A DNA stretch of 41,445 nt from positions 1 to 41,445 of the forward strand of contig CADCLI010000009.1 in NCBI GenBank assembly GCA_902802285.1. The letters run 5' to 3'. Below are positions 24,732 through 32,288 of the stretch, in pieces; positions within the stretch are counted from its first letter, which is position 1, and each line of letters begins with the position of its first letter. Both the position numbers and the translations under genes were made by a program. The notes below the pieces were generated by a model. It was not told where the DNA came from. It did no database searches and saw only the letters and a list, made by a program, of their open reading frames with translations. The DNA is from an uncultured Bacteroidales bacterium (lineage in GTDB: Bacteria; Bacteroidota; Bacteroidia; Bacteroidales; Bacteroidaceae).

Positions 24732-25508
24732 TTAGAATAACGTTCTGTATTTTCCTCTGCCTTTAAACTCTATGAAGCCCTTGTCCCTTAACTCTTGCAG
24801 TTGTTGGCGGATCTTGTCTTTTATGTGACGGTTCTCGGGATGTTTTTTCTTCAAGTCAGATTCAAAGACATAAAGCTGGCTCAACGTGAAGGTGGATGTG
24901 CCAATCTTTTCCACGCATTTAAGTACATCCAATAACCAGCCCGTACTTTCCAAATCTCTTGCTTTTAGCGGTTTTGTTTTTCGGTAGAGTTCAAGAACCT
25001 TTTTGGGGTCTTCCGGCACTCCGTCTTTTATGATATAAATCTTGCCGCATTCCGGGATTCCTTCAAGCCAGATATAACTTCCTATCCATTCTTTAGATCT
25101 TCCTTTCGGCCAAGTAGGCTTGCGCTTTTCCACAATAGATGTGGTTATGAAATACTTGGGAATCAAGACAAGGTTATTAATCATTCCGTCTTTATGATAC
25201 AGCAGCAGTAAATGAGGATTGTCAGGGGACTCAAGTCTCTCCATCATCGCATCATAGCCGCTTCCGTTAATCTTTCTTGGAAGATGAGATGGTTTCTTTT
25301 CAATACTTTTTTGTTCGAATTGCTGTTTGCAATGCTCACAATGAAAATCCGCCATCGGACGGCTTGCTTCAAATTGAATAAGATGCGGTGCGCCACATGT
25401 AGGGCAATACAGATTGGCTGCAGTCCAACCTTCTGTGATAACTCTAGCCCTTTGGGTTTTGCTATGATAACTAAGAGCTTCTGGCGTTTCGTTCAAATGT
25501 AAATCCAT
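24732..25508 (-). CDS. DpnI-like methyl-directed restriction endonuclease
   Basis: DpnI cuts GATC sites carrying N6-methyladenine, destroying Dam-methylated foreign DNA. The N-terminal domain has a Cys4 zinc site (Cys35, Cys38, Cys57, Cys60). ADFHCEHCKQQFEQKS contains Asp54, Glu65 and Lys67, the same D-x10-E-x-K spacing as DpnI. IPKYFITTSIVEKRKP and KEWIGSYIWLEGIPECGKI follow. The C-terminal winged helix (FTLSQLYVFESDLKKKHPEN, then IRQQLQELRDKGFIEFKGRG) matches the DpnI allosteric domain. At 258 residues it is full length. It is last in a minus-strand operon, 16 bases after the DUF2779 gene. No Dam methylase is seen nearby, as expected for this enzyme type. Confidence 0.92.
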   Translation of the reverse strand: MDLHLNETPEALSYHSKTQRARVITEGWTAANLYCPTCGAPHLIQFEASRPMADFHCEHCKQQFEQKSIEKKPSHLPRKINGSGYDAMMERLESPDNPHLLLLYHKDGMINNLVLIPKYFITTSIVEKRKPTWPKGRSKEWIGSYIWLEGIPECGKIYIIKDGVPEDPKKVLELYRKTKPLKARDLESTGWLLDVLKCVEKIGTSTFTLSQLYVFESDLKKKHPENRHIKDKIRQQLQELRDKGFIEFKGRGKYRTLF

Positions 25509-25524
25509 AACCGAAATATCATTA

Positions 25525-27288
25525 TTATTTAATTAATGCCCTTACCACTTTCAATATCTCCACCATTGCCCATGTGTCCTGCTGGCAATAGGTTTTGAGC
25601 GCTGTGCGACGATCGGCCTTGGTTTTCATAATGCCGAAGGTGGGGGTAGGCGAGTCATAGTTGAGGTATGTAATGTATGCCTGAACTCCGTTGCCTACGT
25701 TCATCCCGGTGTATGTAAGGGACGGCACAAGCACAGGTAAGGTCTTCTTGATGGAATAACTGCCACTGAGATTGGGGTGGTAGTAGTTGATGGCTTTGGA
25801 GCGGTCATTATTGAATGCTGCCGAATAAAAGGATTCCTTTGTCTTCAGCAGGTGGATCAGGTCTGCCGATTTGTCGCAGATGGCTAACAACTTTTTGCTG
25901 TACTTGGGGAACTGTTCGGCGAGCTCTTTAAGACGTCCGATCTCAAAACTGGTATTCTGTGCGAGCATGGTACCGTGCAGAGTGCCGTCTTCGTTGAACT
26001 GGAAGTGTTCTACAATTGCTTTGGCCAGAGCCTCGCGCTCATCATCGTAGCACTCATCATTCAGGAAGATGTAATTATCTTTCACCTTATCACATTTCCC
26101 AGGTGTACGCTCGATGTGCAGTGAGAACTCGAACACAGACTGCCGGTAAGGATTCTCGCCGGCGAAGCGAGGCAGCGGGCAAGGGAAGGTCTCAAAGTCA
26201 AAATGGTAGATGGGATACTCCAATTGGTTAAACCAATAACGCATCTTCTCTTTGTCGACATGATCCCTTTTGTTGTCGTAGCAGTCACGCTGAATCTTAT
26301 GATTCTCTCTTTCCAACCAACCCGCCGGAACATCGTCGAACTTATAATATCCTTTGTTGATCAACTGATACTTGTCTTTGATGCCGCCTTTCTCGAAACC
26401 GCGGAAGTTCAGGTACTTGTTCGCCGAGTTGTAATCAGGGACGTTGCGGAGCTTATGGAAACAATGCTCCCAGAATACGCACTGCGTATTTTGGCCCCAT
26501 GCACATCCCTTGCCAACAGAAACTATCTTACTGATATCGTGCTTTGAAGCGATGTAACGTTCTAGAGTCGCGATTTCATTGAGAATGAAAGGCTGGTACG
26601 CTTTTGTGGTGTCATTCATCGGCATAAACACTACTATATCCTGACCATTGATGGTGTTATAGACGCATTCGCCTTTTGAATCTAACGCACCGTCATACAC
26701 ATATTCGCTGTTGAGCACGGCGAGGTAGTAGTTAACTCTACGATTGTCTCCTTTCTCTTTCAGCGCATGTCCTATCACAAATCTCTGGAAGGCAAGATCG
26801 TGCGGATATTTTCCCACATCGCTGAAGCGATCCAGCAACTTCTCCGCTTTTTTGTTCTTGAGATACTTGCTGTTGGTGGTGGCTTTCACTTCAATGATGT
26901 TGATCTCATTGTCATTCTCGTTGTAGATATCTACATAGCAACGATAGGTGTGTCCGTGCTGCTCGTACTCAAAGAGTTTCTGGTTGTGAACGTCACGGGC
27001 ATCGGCCACAAAAGTGCCGGTAAAATACTTGCGGGCAACCTTCAGTGCCTCATCCTCAACTTGATTGTAGTAAGGAAGCAGAGCCTCAAGCTCGGGGCTG
27101 GGGGAGGCGTCAAAGGATTCTTCGTCAGCTTCTCCTTCGGCCGATCCCATTTCGGCGGCAAGTTCGGCCATCATTTCCTCACAGCGTTCTTCAATATCAC
27201 TTTTGCCCGTTGGATTAAACTTCAAATCCATGGGGAAATACATCGGACAACGTGTCCAGTTGATGAATCTTGATTTTGAGATGAACAT
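25525..27288 (-). CDS. DUF2779 protein: Cas4-like nuclease plus DnaQ-like exonuclease domain
   Basis: Residues ~1-280 form a RecB/Cas4-like nuclease: Cys14 in FINWTRCP, HTYRCYVDIY, INIIEVKATT (E-x-K), and three cysteines in GCAWGQNTQCVFWEHC near 275. With Cys14 these would hold an iron-sulfur cluster. From ~360, YPIYHFDFETFPCPLP (D-x-E) and later KTYCQQDTWAMVEI form the DnaQ-type 3'-5' exonuclease fold defining DUF2779. The role is DNA processing in repair or defence; the substrate is unknown. It lies between small paralogous genes and the DpnI-like gene in one operon. An alternative GTG/ATG start would not change the domains. Confidence 0.82.
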   Translation of the reverse strand: MFISKSRFINWTRCPMYFPMDLKFNPTGKSDIEERCEEMMAELAAEMGSAEGEADEESFDASPSPELEALLPYYNQVEDEALKVARKYFTGTFVADARDVHNQKLFEYEQHGHTYRCYVDIYNENDNEINIIEVKATTNSKYLKNKKAEKLLDRFSDVGKYPHDLAFQRFVIGHALKEKGDNRRVNYYLAVLNSEYVYDGALDSKGECVYNTINGQDIVVFMPMNDTTKAYQPFILNEIATLERYIASKHDISKIVSVGKGCAWGQNTQCVFWEHCFHKLRNVPDYNSANKYLNFRGFEKGGIKDKYQLINKGYYKFDDVPAGWLERENHKIQRDCYDNKRDHVDKEKMRYWFNQLEYPIYHFDFETFPCPLPRFAGENPYRQSVFEFSLHIERTPGKCDKVKDNYIFLNDECYDDEREALAKAIVEHFQFNEDGTLHGTMLAQNTSFEIGRLKELAEQFPKYSKKLLAICDKSADLIHLLKTKESFYSAAFNNDRSKAINYYHPNLSGSYSIKKTLPVLVPSLTYTGMNVGNGVQAYITYLNYDSPTPTFGIMKTKADRRTALKTYCQQDTWAMVEILKVVRALIK

Positions 27289-27320
27289 ATGGTTAGTTTG
27301 AGTCTTTCAAATATAGTTAA

Positions 27321-27557
27321 TTACAATGACTTTATCAAATCGGCCTTAGAAGGGAACAGCTGTTCCTTCTTGAAGGACTCATACAGAGGTTTGTCGTTTA
27401 CGGAAACGTAATATAACTCAGATTCGACGGTTGACTCGTAATCTAAATTACTGGTGAACTTTGTGTAAAATGCCTTGGTGACGATGGCGCAGACTGCAGC
27501 GTTTCCGTGCATCAGCCAAACCTGGTCACCTACACTGATGTCAAATACCTTCTTCAT
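27321..27557 (-). CDS. Small SH3-like protein, tandem paralogue 2 (78 aa)
   Basis: The opening FDISVGDQVWLMHGNAAVCA parallels FNVGDQVWLVESNKVVMR in the gene just upstream, and both end with a FPSKADLIKSL or FKTKNELLESL helix. The beta-rich start with GDQVW looks like an SH3-type barrel. No function is known to me. It begins one base after the stop of paralogue 1 and precedes the DUF2779 gene by 32 bases, so it is part of the defence-like operon. Confidence 0.7.
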   Translation of the reverse strand: MKKVFDISVGDQVWLMHGNAAVCAIVTKAFYTKFTSNLDYESTVESELYYVSVNDKPLYESFKKEQLFPSKADLIKSL

Positions 27558-27558
27558 A

Positions 27559-27759
27559 TTACAGTGATTCTAAGAGTTCGTTCTTTGTTTTAAATAAGAG
27601 GTGCTCGGGAATATCCTTGTTGCCCCAGGTGGAGTATTTTACATCCACGGTGTCACCTTCCCAAAGGATAACCAATGCAGTAACAATTCTCATGACGACC
27701 TTGTTGGACTCAACTAGCCAGACCTGGTCTCCGACGTTGAATTTTGTGTTTACTTCCAT
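27559..27759 (-). CDS. Small SH3-like protein, tandem paralogue 1 (66 aa)
   Basis: A small barrel-like protein: FNVGDQVWLVESNKVVMRIV, then DVKYSTWG, EHLLF and KTKNELLESL. It is the first gene downstream of shared promoter-like element A (proposed transcript start ~18 bases before the ATG). It is paralogous to the next gene. The role is unknown; possible accessory or control subunits for the DUF2779/DpnI-like nucleases. Confidence 0.7.
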   Translation of the reverse strand: MEVNTKFNVGDQVWLVESNKVVMRIVTALVILWEGDTVDVKYSTWGNKDIPEHLLFKTKNELLESL

Positions 27760-27780
27760 ATGATTTGGTGCTTGTTACTG

Positions 27781-27813
27781 CTTATTATACTCCGGAAATT
27801 TTCTATCGTTACC
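27781..27813 (-). promoter_or_regulatory. Shared promoter-like element, copy A
   Basis: Minus strand: GGTAACGATA (27813-27804), 13 bases, GTATAATAAG (27790-27781), then CAGTAACAAG, 22 bases before the ATG at 27759. Upstream TTTCTGCAAATCA parallels copy B. Confidence 0.6.
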
Positions 27814-27837
27814 TGATTTGCAGAAAAAAAGTGCAAA

Positions 27838-27868
27838 AAGGTGACAATGGGGACGGTTGACTTCGTTG
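27838..27868. repeat. Degenerate second-family repeat fragment
   Basis: AAGGTGACAATGGGGACGGTTG resembles half of the GGGGACTGTCCCC palindrome with its CAAT flank, but the partner arm is lost. It lies in the 210-base gap between divergent operons. Confidence 0.4.
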
Positions 27869-27914
27869 AGCTAAACCTTCTTTTTGATATCCTTTTTTCA
27901 AAAAAAGTATTGTA

Positions 27915-27948
27915 TTTGTTTAGGTATAAAAAATTATACCTATATTTG
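27915..27948 (+). promoter_or_regulatory. Promoter with palindromic operator (DUF4160/DUF2442 pair)
   Basis: A -33-like TTTG at 27915-27918 and a -7 TATATTTG at 27941-27948 bracket a perfect inverted repeat: arms TAGGTATAA and TTATACCTA around AAAA (27921-27942). A repressor bound here would block the promoter. The HTH protein encoded second in the operon is the natural candidate, which is typical autoregulation of toxin-antitoxin-like pairs. Confidence 0.65.
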
Positions 27949-27969
27949 CTGCGTTAATACCTAATATCT

Positions 27970-28206
27970 ATGCCTACAATAATGTATCTCTTTGGTTTGC
28001 GGTTTTTCTTCTATTCTGAGGAACACTTGCCAATCCACGTCCACGTTCAGAGCGGTGACGGAAAAGCGAAAATTGATGTTGAGACCCTTGAGGTCTTGGA
28101 GAACAAAGGAGTTAAACCTGCAGACCTGAAAAAGGCGGTTGATGCAGTCAAACAGTATCAAGCAGATATAAGACAGGCATGGATAGAGTATTTTGACGAG
28201 GAATAA
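27970..28206 (+). CDS. DUF4160-family small protein
   Basis: The opening MPTIMYLFGLRFFFYSEEH followed by PIHVHVQSGDGKAKIDVETL is the DUF4160 signature (the P-x-H-V-H-V stretch is characteristic). At 78 residues it has normal length. The family is usually paired with DUF2442, as here, in a two-gene module often suspected to be toxin-antitoxin-like; activity is not established. It starts 22 bases after the -7 element and ends three bases before the partner gene. Confidence 0.88.
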   Translation: MPTIMYLFGLRFFFYSEEHLPIHVHVQSGDGKAKIDVETLEVLENKGVKPADLKKAVDAVKQYQADIRQAWIEYFDEE

Positions 28207-28209
28207 AGA

Positions 28210-28626
28210 ATGGAACTCATTACGAAACTCTGGTTCGCCGAAGGCAGGATTTATATCCTGACCGACAAGGGCAATACCTACAGCCGCCCGCTGGAGGCAT
28301 TTCCTCTGTTGCTTGAGGCTACGCCGGAGCAACGCCAGCGGTTTGTCATCGGCCTTGACGGAGAGGATATACGTTGGGAGGAGATTGATGAGGATATCCA
28401 CATCAGCAGTTTCTATAATACTGAGGAGCCCAATCCGGACAATGTTATTGCCGATGTATTCCGCCGGTTCCCGCAGCTGAATGTATCGGAAGTGGCCCGA
28501 TACATAGGCATCAACAAAAGCCTGCTGTCCCGTTACATCTACGGAATCAAAAAGCCATCCCAGCAGCGCGCGGACCAGATTCTTGAGGCTATCCGCCAGC
28601 TGGGGCGCGAGATGTCGAAGATTTAA
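28210..28626 (+). CDS. DUF2442 domain fused to helix-turn-helix
   Basis: Residues 1-~75 are DUF2442 (ITKLWFAEGRIYILTDKGNT, LEATPEQRQRFVIG, IRWEEIDEDIHI). The C-terminal ~60 residues are an XRE-like HTH (FPQLNVSEVARYIGINKSLL, then SRYIYGIKKPSQQRADQIL). The HTH makes it the likely repressor binding the palindrome upstream of this operon. The stop TAA falls four bases before a REP-like element, which may serve as the operon's end. Confidence 0.87.
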   Translation: MELITKLWFAEGRIYILTDKGNTYSRPLEAFPLLLEATPEQRQRFVIGLDGEDIRWEEIDEDIHISSFYNTEEPNPDNVIADVFRRFPQLNVSEVARYIGINKSLLSRYIYGIKKPSQQRADQILEAIRQLGREMSKI

Positions 28627-28629
28627 AAT

Positions 28630-28661
28630 TGACGCAAAGGGGTCGTTTCGTTTTGCGTCAC
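28630..28661. repeat. REP-like palindrome
   Basis: TTGACGCAAAGGGGTCGTTT then GCGTCAC. It follows the DUF2442-HTH stop by three bases and abuts a second-family palindrome. Confidence 0.8.
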
Positions 28662-28670
28662 TTTTCAAAA

Positions 28671-28710
28671 ATAGTACAAAAGGGGACTGTCCCCTTTTGT
28701 ATCATTTTTT
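28671..28710. repeat. Second-family palindrome, perfect copy
   Basis: Arms TACAAAAGGGGAC and GTCCCCTTTTGTA pair perfectly around one T, followed by TCATTTTTT. It would be a strong bidirectional terminator between convergent genes. Its outer TGA is the stop codon of the TSCPD gene. Confidence 0.85.
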
Positions 28711-28953
28711 GAGTTGTTCCAGGGCGCGGCACAGTTGGTCGGGGCAGGAGGTGCCTTTGCCGCCGCAGTCTATTCCGTTCAGGCGGGCTATTACATCGTC
28801 TATTTTCTGACCGGCTACTAAGCGGCTTATTCCCTGCAGGTTGCCGTTGCAGCCGCCCAGGAACGATACCTGCTGGATTACGTCGTCATCGGTTGCCACT
28901 ACGTCTATCAGTAGTGAGCAGGTTCCTTCTGTCTGATACTGTATGTGTTTCAT
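28702..28953 (-). CDS. TSCPD-domain protein (TIGR03905-type)
   Basis: This 83-residue protein contains GTCSLLIDV, FLGGCNGNLQGISRLV and CGGKGTSCPDQLCRAL, the cysteine pattern of the TSCPD family. Related domains occur at the C-terminus of some B12-dependent ribonucleotide reductases; the stand-alone form has no assigned role. The TGA stop lies in the neighbouring palindrome. A TATCTTTG element sits only nine bases before the ATG, which implies an almost leaderless message if it is used. Confidence 0.85.
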   Translation of the reverse strand: MKHIQYQTEGTCSLLIDVVATDDDVIQQVSFLGGCNGNLQGISRLVAGQKIDDVIARLNGIDCGGKGTSCPDQLCRALEQLKK

Positions 28954-28961
28954 ATTAGGTG

Positions 28962-28969
28962 CAAAGATA
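28962..28969 (-). promoter_or_regulatory. -7 promoter element of the TSCPD gene
   Basis: Minus-strand TATCTTTG. Expected transcription start is only a few bases before the ATG at 28953. A REP-like repeat occupies the position where the -33 element should be. Confidence 0.4.
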
Positions 28970-28976
28970 CGAAAAA

Positions 28977-29009
28977 GTGACGCAAAGGGGTCGTTTAACT
29001 TTGCGTCAC
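28977..29009. repeat. REP-like palindrome, reference copy
   Basis: Perfect arms GTGACGCAAAG and CTTTGCGTCAC around GGGTCGTTTAA. The minus-strand TGA in its end is the stop of the DUF4143 ATPase gene. Confidence 0.88.
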
Positions 29010-30196
29010 TTGAATAAATCTGCGGGGTTAGAGCTTAAGAAATCTTCGGCCTTCATTCCGCCATCGCCTACCACGAGCGCAAGATGGGGCTTGAACAGGG
29101 CTTTGAATTCAGTTAACCCGGTATTTCCCGGATCATCATTACTTTTGACCTCGATTGCTATTAAACGTCCGTTTTTCTGCAGTACGTAATCTACCTCGCA
29201 GCCGGGCTTGGTACGCCAATAGAACACCTGGTAATCTCCGGCGTATGCATTGCTCATAATATGGGCCCCTATGGCCGATTCGTACAGCCTGCCCCATAGG
29301 GATCGGTCCATGACAGCGTCGGCAAAAGGTTTCTGGCAGTAGATGTTCTTTAAGGCATTATTATATACCTGGTGCTTGGGGACGCTGTTTTTCTTCCTGG
29401 CCATATCAACGGCATACTTGTTGAGTCCGCACACCAGACCGGCTTGTGACAGCAGATTCAGATATCCGGTTACCGTGGTGGTATTGCCTGCATCCTGCAT
29501 CTGACCGATCATCTTGGTAAGTGAGAGTTCCTTACCGGAATAAGCGGCTGACAGTTCGAATGCCTGCCTGAGCAGTGCAGGCTTGGCTATTTTCTCGTTG
29601 ACCAGAATGTCCTTGTTGATGGTGGCATCCACGATGGAGCCTGTAATGTAATCACGCCAACGGTCTTCATCGCCAATAAGACCGGCAGCACCTGGAAAAG
29701 CTCCAAAATAAATATACTGGTCCAGGCTGAATCCAAAGGCGTCACGCATCTCGGCAAATGACCAGTGGGATAGGATGATGCGTTCAAATCGGCCTTCCAG
29801 GCTATCCGACAGGCCTTTGTCCAGCATTACCCGCGATGAGCCCAGAAGAATTACTTTAAGGTTTACGTCGTAGAATGTATCAGAGTCCCATTCCTTCTTT
29901 ACTACCTCACTCCAACCGTTTATTTTTTGGATCTCATCTATTACCAGAATCAGTTCCTTAAGGCCTTCTACGCGCATTTTTGCTCGGGCTGCATTCCAGC
30001 AGTCGCTTATCCAGCTTTGCTGTGTCGCGGGTACCGCATCGGCCAGATAAAATACATAGGGGATGTTGGTGACGCCTACAACCTGTTTCATCAGCGTGGA
30101 CTTCCCAACCTGGCGGGGCCCCATTATTACTTGGATAAAATGACGCTTTTCCTGTATTCTTGCAAGTAATACGTTGTATTGTTTTCTCTGATACAT
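29006..30196 (-). CDS. AAA_14/DUF4143 family ATPase
   Basis: Residues ~20-150 are the AAA_14 domain: Walker A MGPRQVGKSTL (25-35), Walker B ELILVIDEIQKI (~91-102) and ILLGSSRVML. The C-terminal DUF4143 domain follows (YLNLLSQAGLVCGL, RLYESAIGAHIM, FYWRTKPGCEVDYVL, IAIEVKS). The E-V-D and E-V-K residues give a PD-(D/E)XK-like nuclease fold. This is a common cytosolic family with no fixed function. Its stop TGA lies inside a REP-like repeat, and there is another repeat upstream at 30274, so it is isolated between two repeats. Confidence 0.9.
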   Translation of the reverse strand: MYQRKQYNVLLARIQEKRHFIQVIMGPRQVGKSTLMKQVVGVTNIPYVFYLADAVPATQQSWISDCWNAARAKMRVEGLKELILVIDEIQKINGWSEVVKKEWDSDTFYDVNLKVILLGSSRVMLDKGLSDSLEGRFERIILSHWSFAEMRDAFGFSLDQYIYFGAFPGAAGLIGDEDRWRDYITGSIVDATINKDILVNEKIAKPALLRQAFELSAAYSGKELSLTKMIGQMQDAGNTTTVTGYLNLLSQAGLVCGLNKYAVDMARKKNSVPKHQVYNNALKNIYCQKPFADAVMDRSLWGRLYESAIGAHIMSNAYAGDYQVFYWRTKPGCEVDYVLQKNGRLIAIEVKSNDDPGNTGLTEFKALFKPHLALVVGDGGMKAEDFLSSNPADLFK

Positions 30197-30273
30197 AATG
30201 AGTCATGCGAGTTGTTTGAAATTTTACTCAATGTACTGCGCAAATTTACTCAATGGTTTTGAAATTTGCAAAT

Positions 30274-30306
30274 ATGACGCAAAGGGGTCGTTTAACTTTG
30301 CGTCAC
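30274..30306. repeat. REP-like palindrome
   Basis: ATGACGCAAAGGGGTCGTTT then CTTTGCGTCAC. The minus-strand TGA provides the stop of the gene at 30303. Confidence 0.85.
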
Positions 30307-30971
30307 TTTATCAGTTTTTGGAGCTGGAGAGGGGTGGCTTGGGGGCAGATGGTTTGCAGTTGTTTTATTATTAGGGCGAATGATTCCTGGGGAGTGCGAC
30401 CAGATTGGGCCGATTCGTGGCCGTAAAGTTGTTCGGGGGTTGTGAGCAGCGACCAGCCCCAGCCGTACTCGCGCCCGTGCTTGTCGCGGGGATACACAAA
30501 ATCTTCTGTTACGATGCGTGTGGCCATTTGAAGGCGGGTTACATAACCGTCAAAACGGCTTCTCATTTTTGGGCCGTCAAATCCGCACAGGGCGCGCAGG
30601 TCACGTGTAATAAGGCTTCCGTGTTCGGAGAGAATCATCAGAATGGCCTCCTCGATGCTTCCTTCCTGCGGTTTGGGGTGCGCGCTGCGCCTGTAGTTGC
30701 AGAAATCTGGCCACCACCGCCGGCTTATGAATCCTGCCTTGCCGTTAAAGAACTTGCCGTAAACGTGACCGCCTTCCGTGATAATCTCACCTTTCCATTT
30801 CCACATGGGCCAGTCCCATCCGCCATCGGGGTAGACTACGTATCGGCAGTCCTCATCGACTATAGCTTCGGCACAGAACCCTCTTATGCCGCTATCCAGA
30901 AGCGGCAGGAACCCGATGCGCTCTATCAGGTCCACCATCTCGGCGCTGTTATGTATCTCTTCTATCTGCAT
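30303..30971 (-). CDS. AlkZ-related winged-helix protein
   Basis: The sequence has IGFLPLLDSGIRGFCAEAIV, PDGGWDWPMWKWKGEII, YGKFFNGKAGFISRRWWPDF and a winged-helix part LSEHGSLITRDLRALCGF. I recall this pattern from proteins labelled AlkZ-related (AlkZ glycosylases unhook interstrand crosslinks), but whether this short form (222 residues) is catalytic is unknown. The tryptophan-rich first half is distinctive. It starts two bases after the GH3 gene's stop and ends with a stop codon supplied by a REP-like element. Confidence 0.55.
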   Translation of the reverse strand: MQIEEIHNSAEMVDLIERIGFLPLLDSGIRGFCAEAIVDEDCRYVVYPDGGWDWPMWKWKGEIITEGGHVYGKFFNGKAGFISRRWWPDFCNYRRSAHPKPQEGSIEEAILMILSEHGSLITRDLRALCGFDGPKMRSRFDGYVTRLQMATRIVTEDFVYPRDKHGREYGWGWSLLTTPEQLYGHESAQSGRTPQESFALIIKQLQTICPQATPLQLQKLIK

Positions 30972-30972
30972 G

Positions 30973-32175
30973 CTAAAATCGACCCCTTTGCGTCATTTTG
31001 AGTTTCAGGATGCGGCGGACGCTCTGGTTGATGCGCTCCTCGGTGAGCGTTCCGTTCCGTACGGCAGCCACGACAGCATCAAACGCCTCCACAAAGTTCT
31101 GGGGGCCGAGCACAATATCTACGCCGGCCTGGATGCAACCCACGGCTGCATTGGCATTGCTGTACTGCTGGGTTATGGCGCCCATCTCCATCGCATCGGT
31201 TATGATAATATTCTGATAACCAAGCTCGTTGCGCAACTTATCCTTAAGTATGACCGATGACATGGTGGACGGAATGTCCGATCCTATCACATTGGGTGCT
31301 GCAATGTGAGCCGTCATTATGAGCTGACAACCCCATCTTATGCCAGCCTTGAATGTAATCATCTCACAATCAAGCATCTGTGACCAAGTTTTGGACGTGC
31401 TGGCGTAGCCGTAATGGGTGTCGGCCTTGGTATCGCCGTGCCCTGGAAAGTGTTTGATGCAGCCGGTGATTCCGGCATCTTTCAGTCCCTGCAGGTAATT
31501 TGTAACCATAGGAGCGGCCACAGCGGGGTCGTCGCTGAAAGCGCGGGCACCGATTACGATATTCTCAGGGTTGGTATTGACATCGGCCACCGGCGCAAAG
31601 TCTATGTCAAAACCGTAGCGATTAAGGTATGTGCCGATGGTGTTGCCGCACTCGTATGCGTTGGCCGGATTACCGGTGGCGCCGATAGAACCCATTGACT
31701 CATAAGTTTTTACGTCAAAGTTGCTATTGCGTCCGATGCGAGCCACGCGGCCGCCCTCCTCATCGATGCAGAGCAGGGGAGAGCCATTGAGACTCCTTAT
31801 CTGCCGGATGAACTCCTCCAGCTGGGTCTCATCCTCAATGTTGTGCGCATAAAGTATGATTCCGCCCACCGGGTAATCATTGTTCACTGCCTGCATTGTA
31901 GCATTCACTGCCTGCAGTTTGATATCGGTTAGGCTTACTGTGCTGGCATCGATTCCGCCGGACTTATTGAAATGGATGGTGGTGTCAAGGCACTCGGGTC
32001 TAACATAGAACATCTGTCCCACCTTCTCGCGCAGCGTCATCTGTTGCAGCTGCAGTTCAATCTCATCCGTTGGGGTGACAATCACGTCATCGGCATCGTT
32101 AGAGCACGATGTCAAAAAAGAAAAACCACCCAACAGCACCATCATTATGGCCGATTTAAATACTTTGCGTCTCAT
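30973..32175 (-). CDS. GH3 beta-N-acetylhexosaminidase-like lipoprotein
   Basis: It probably releases N-acetylhexosamine residues from peptidoglycan fragments or glycans. A lipoprotein signal peptide is visible (MRRKVFKSAIMMVLLGG, lipobox LTSC with Cys24), so it is anchored at the cell envelope. Family motifs: PLLCIDEEGGRVARIG, FDIDFAPVADVN, CIKHFPGHGDTKADTHYG (NagZ-type histidine loop) and IIITDAMEMGAI with the nucleophile Asp. The last seven residues (MTQRGRF) are encoded by half of a REP-like repeat, so the native C-terminus was altered. Its stop lies one base before the start of the AlkZ-related gene. Confidence 0.9.
   Translation of the reverse strand: MRRKVFKSAIMMVLLGGFSFLTSCSNDADDVIVTPTDEIELQLQQMTLREKVGQMFYVRPECLDTTIHFNKSGGIDASTVSLTDIKLQAVNATMQAVNNDYPVGGIILYAHNIEDETQLEEFIRQIRSLNGSPLLCIDEEGGRVARIGRNSNFDVKTYESMGSIGATGNPANAYECGNTIGTYLNRYGFDIDFAPVADVNTNPENIVIGARAFSDDPAVAAPMVTNYLQGLKDAGITGCIKHFPGHGDTKADTHYGYASTSKTWSQMLDCEMITFKAGIRWGCQLIMTAHIAAPNVIGSDIPSTMSSVILKDKLRNELGYQNIIITDAMEMGAITQQYSNANAAVGCIQAGVDIVLGPQNFVEAFDAVVAAVRNGTLTEERINQSVRRILKLKMTQRGRF
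30980..30995. repeat. REP-like half element inside the GH3 coding end
   Basis: CGACCCCTTTGCGTCA, one arm plus the GGGGTCG core on the minus strand, with no partner arm. It encodes the C-terminal residues of the GH3 protein and sits just before the next start codon. Confidence 0.75.
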
Positions 32176-32195
32176 AATAGTCCTTATCTTTACCG

Positions 32196-32203
32196 CAAAA
32201 GTA
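32196..32203 (-). promoter_or_regulatory. -7 promoter element of the GH3 gene
   Basis: Minus-strand TACTTTTG (TAnnTTTG), 20 bases before the ATG at 32175. The REP-like cluster starts eight bases upstream. Confidence 0.45.
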
Positions 32204-32210
32204 CAAAAAA

Positions 32211-32288
32211 TGACGCAAAGGGGTCGTTTAGTTTTGCGTCAAATGACGCATTCTTAAACGACCCCTTTGCGTCACCCCTTTGCGTCAC
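32211..32288. repeat. Tandem REP-like elements (two full, one half)
   Basis: A forward unit (TGACGCAAAGGGGTCGTTT to GCGTCA), a two-base spacer, then an inverted unit (TGACGCATTC to CCCCTTTGCGTCA), then an extra CCCCTTTGCGTCAC half. The two units face each other, so the block forms either two hairpins or one long one. The minus-strand TGA of the last half is the stop of the YdeI-like gene. Confidence 0.88.
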
